This document shows positions 62,355 to 64,000 of a DNA stretch of 64,000 nt, one piece after another. The notes beneath the pieces were generated by a model. That model saw only the letters and a program-made list of their open reading frames with translations. It was not told the DNA's origin and ran no database searches. The stretch covers positions 469,501 through 533,500 of the forward strand of contig CAXIWW010000817.1 of the NCBI GenBank assembly GCA_964036315.1, given 5' to 3'. The stretch comes from Acanthosepion esculentum (Eukaryota; Mollusca; Cephalopoda; Sepiida; Sepiidae). Numbering within the stretch: position 1 is the stretch's first letter; every line of letters begins with the position of its first letter. Both the position numbers and the translations under genes were made by a program.

Positions 62355-63640
62355 CTAGTCCTAGGTATGACTATAAACTACATCTGACAGCAAGGCTTCT
62401 GATCACAAAGGGTCCCAGCTCTGAGCAAATAGTGACGCACCACTAAAAAAAAAAACACTATGAATGTATAAAAATACATGTTTATATAAAAACTTGCGAA
62501 CAACACCAGTTGATAGCAAAAGTGCCAACAGCACCACAGCTGATAGTAAAAGTGCCAACAGCTGATAGCAAAAGTGCCAACAGCTGATAAAAAAAGTGCC
62601 AACAGCACCACAGTGCCAACTAGTCCTAGGTATGACTATAAACTACATCTGACAGCAAGTCTTCTGATCACAAAGGGTCCCAGCTATGAGCAAATAGTGA
62701 CCCCCCACTAAAAAAAAAACACACTATGAAAGTATAAAAATACATGTTTATATAAAAACTTGCGAACAACACCAGTTGATAGCAAAAGTGCCAACAGCTG
62801 ATAGCAAAAGTGCCAACAGCTGATAGCAAAAGTGCCAAAAGCTGATAGCAAAAGTGCAGACAGCTGATAGCAAAAGTGCCAACAGCTGATACCAAAAGTG
62901 CCAAAAGCTGATAGCAAAAGTGCCAACAGCTGATAGCAAAAGTGCCAACAGCTGATAGCAAACGTGCCAACAGCTGATACCAAAAGTGCCAACAGCTGAT
63001 AGAAAAAGTGCCAACAGCACCACAGTGCCAACTAGTCCTAGGTATGACTATAAACTACATCTGACAGCAAGGCTTCTGATCATAAAGGTTCCCAGCTATG
63101 AGCAAATAGTGACCCCCCACTAAAAAAAAAACATTATGAATGTATAAAAATACATGTTTATATAAAAACTTGCGAACAACACCAGTTGATAGCAAAAGTG
63201 CCAACAGCACCACAGCTGATAGTAAAAGTGCCAACAGCTGATAGCAAAAGTACCAACAGCTGATAGCAAAAGTGCAAACAGCACCACAGTGCCAACTAAT
63301 CCTAGGTATGACTATAAACTACATCTGACAGCAAGTCTTCTGATCACAAAGGGTCCCAGCTATGAGCAAATAGTGACCCCCCACTAAAAAAAAACACTCT
63401 ATGAATGTATAAAAATACATGTTTATATAAAAACTTGCGAACAACACCAGTTGATAGCAAAAGTGCCAACAGCACCACAGCTGATAGCAAAAGTGCCAAC
63501 AGCTGATAGAAAAAGTGCCAACAGCACCACAGTGTCAACTAGTCCTAGGTATGACTATAAACTACATCTGACAACAAGGCTTCTGATCACAAAGGGTCCC
63601 AGCTATGAGCAAATAGTGACCCCCCACTAAAAAAAAACAC
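62355..63640 (+). repeat. Five-monomer block, copy 2
   Basis: Cores start at 62,355 (265), 62,620 (412), 63,032 (264), 63,296 (243) and 63,539. Offsets to copy 1 are 2,430-2,434 bp, with the same markers in order (GACGCACCACT, GTGCAGACAGC, GATCATAAAGG, AACACTCTATG, CTGACAACAAGG). Similarity ends near 63,640, where this copy has TGTAAAAAATATATG instead of TGTATAAAAATACATG. Confidence 0.9.
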
Positions 63641-64000
63641 TATGAATGTAAAAAATATATGTTTATATAAAAACTTGCGAACAAAACCAGTTGATAGCAA
63701 AAGTGCCAACAGCACCAGAGCTGATAACAAAAGTGCCAACAGCTGATAGCAAAATGCCAACAGCTGATAGCAAAAGTGCCAACTGCTGATAGCAAAAGTG
63801 CCAAGAGCTGATACCAAAAGTGCCAACAGCTGATAGCAAAAGTGCCAACAGCTGATAGCAAAAGTGCCAACAGCACCACAGTTCCAACTAGTCCTAGGTA
63901 TGACTATAAACTACATCTGACAGCAAGGCTTCTGATCACAAAGGGTCCCAGCTATGAGCAAATAGTGACCCCCCACTAAAAAAAAACTCTATGAATGTAT
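63641..64000 (+). repeat. Final monomers, truncated by the window edge
   Basis: This is the rest of the 63,539 monomer, whose core variant and array (GAGCTGATACC, CAACTGCTGATAGC) resemble 10,372-10,721 at the other end of the window. It is followed by the core at 63,888, cut off after its A-tract and TATGAATGTAT. The satellite therefore continues beyond the window. Confidence 0.88.

Larger units (their letters stand above)
1..64000. repeat. Satellite DNA array filling the whole window (22-bp minisatellite nested in a core-plus-array monomer)
   Basis: Every part of the window can be read as either a conserved core beginning at ACTAGTCCTAGG or a run of 22-bp units. About 177 core starts were located by eye: 100 in forward orientation up to 36,580, 58 inverted between 36,581 and 58,130, and 19 forward after that. 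Subtracting about 176 bp of core plus bracket elements per monomer leaves room for roughly 1,500 copies of the 22-mer (an arithmetic estimate). No unique DNA, transposon or gene interrupts the array. The family is not one I recognise. Eukaryotic origin is inferred from the satellite and higher-order architecture and from CpG scarcity, not from any gene. Confidence 0.97.

Noticed and set aside
1..64000. CRISPR array
   Set aside because: Units are contiguous 22-mers without unique spacers and there are no cas genes; the larger units are variable-length satellite monomers.
1..64000. Telomeric repeat or rDNA spacer
   Set aside because: No TTAGGG-type arrays and no rRNA sequence are seen anywhere in the window.

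Overview
The window is one uninterrupted block of tandemly repeated, non-coding eukaryote-type satellite DNA. I found no credible protein-coding gene, no rRNA or tRNA gene, no recognisable transposable element and no unique sequence over 64 kb. I do not recognise the satellite family and cannot name the organism. The reason to call it eukaryotic is the architecture: an AT-leaning, CpG-poor satellite with higher-order repeats (HORs). Subtelomeric, centromeric, B- or sex-chromosomal locations are all possible and are not decided by the sequence.

The repeat is nested on three levels. Level 1 is a 22-bp minisatellite unit (example 746-767). It carries a CAGCTG E-box overlapping a TGATAG GATA-type site, an A4 run, and GTGCC. 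Level 2 is a monomer with three parts: a conserved core of about 150-160 bp that starts at ACTAGTCCTAGG and holds C- and A-tracts, TATA-like stretches and one conserved CpG; a variable-number array of 22-mers; and an 8-bp element, CACCACAG, normally bracketing the array on both sides. I located about 177 core starts, with 189 to about 905 bp between neighbours. Nearly all spacings I measured fit 22k bp, with 8 bp subtracted or added when a bracket element is missing or extra. Level 3 is a set of multi-monomer blocks repeated in tandem, with periods near 1,405, 2,323/2,216, 4,009, 3,419, 905, about 2,156 and 2,433 bp. Many of these copies are nearly identical, which points to recent unequal exchange or amplification.

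Layout: 1-4,050, 1.4-kb HOR (about 2.9 copies). 4,051-8,239, looser 2-kb HOR. 8,240-10,721, irregular monomers, including one whose core is half deleted and one with about 33 22-mers. 10,722-16,579, 2.3-kb six-monomer HOR (two copies plus a chimeric partial third). 16,580-18,873, 1-1.3-kb HOR. 18,874-26,466, a 4-kb eleven-monomer block and its edited duplicate. 26,467-31,686, long-array monomers with a 2.16-kb duplication. 31,687-36,580, monomeric region without obvious HOR. 36,581-58,130, the same satellite in the opposite orientation, containing a 3.42-kb HOR pair and a 905-bp tandem pair. 58,131-64,000, original orientation again, with a 2.43-kb-spaced duplication.

The most notable structure is the 21.5-kb orientation switch. 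Its right junction (58,130/58,131) is a zero-spacer near-perfect palindrome. Its left junction (36,580/36,581) cuts a core after about 40 bp and joins it to an inverted 22-mer array. The many open frames on the strand opposite to the array are a by-product of the 22-mer: it has no stop codon in any frame on that strand, and 22 is not divisible by 3, so every frame reads the same 22-residue peptide repeat. They should not be annotated as genes.
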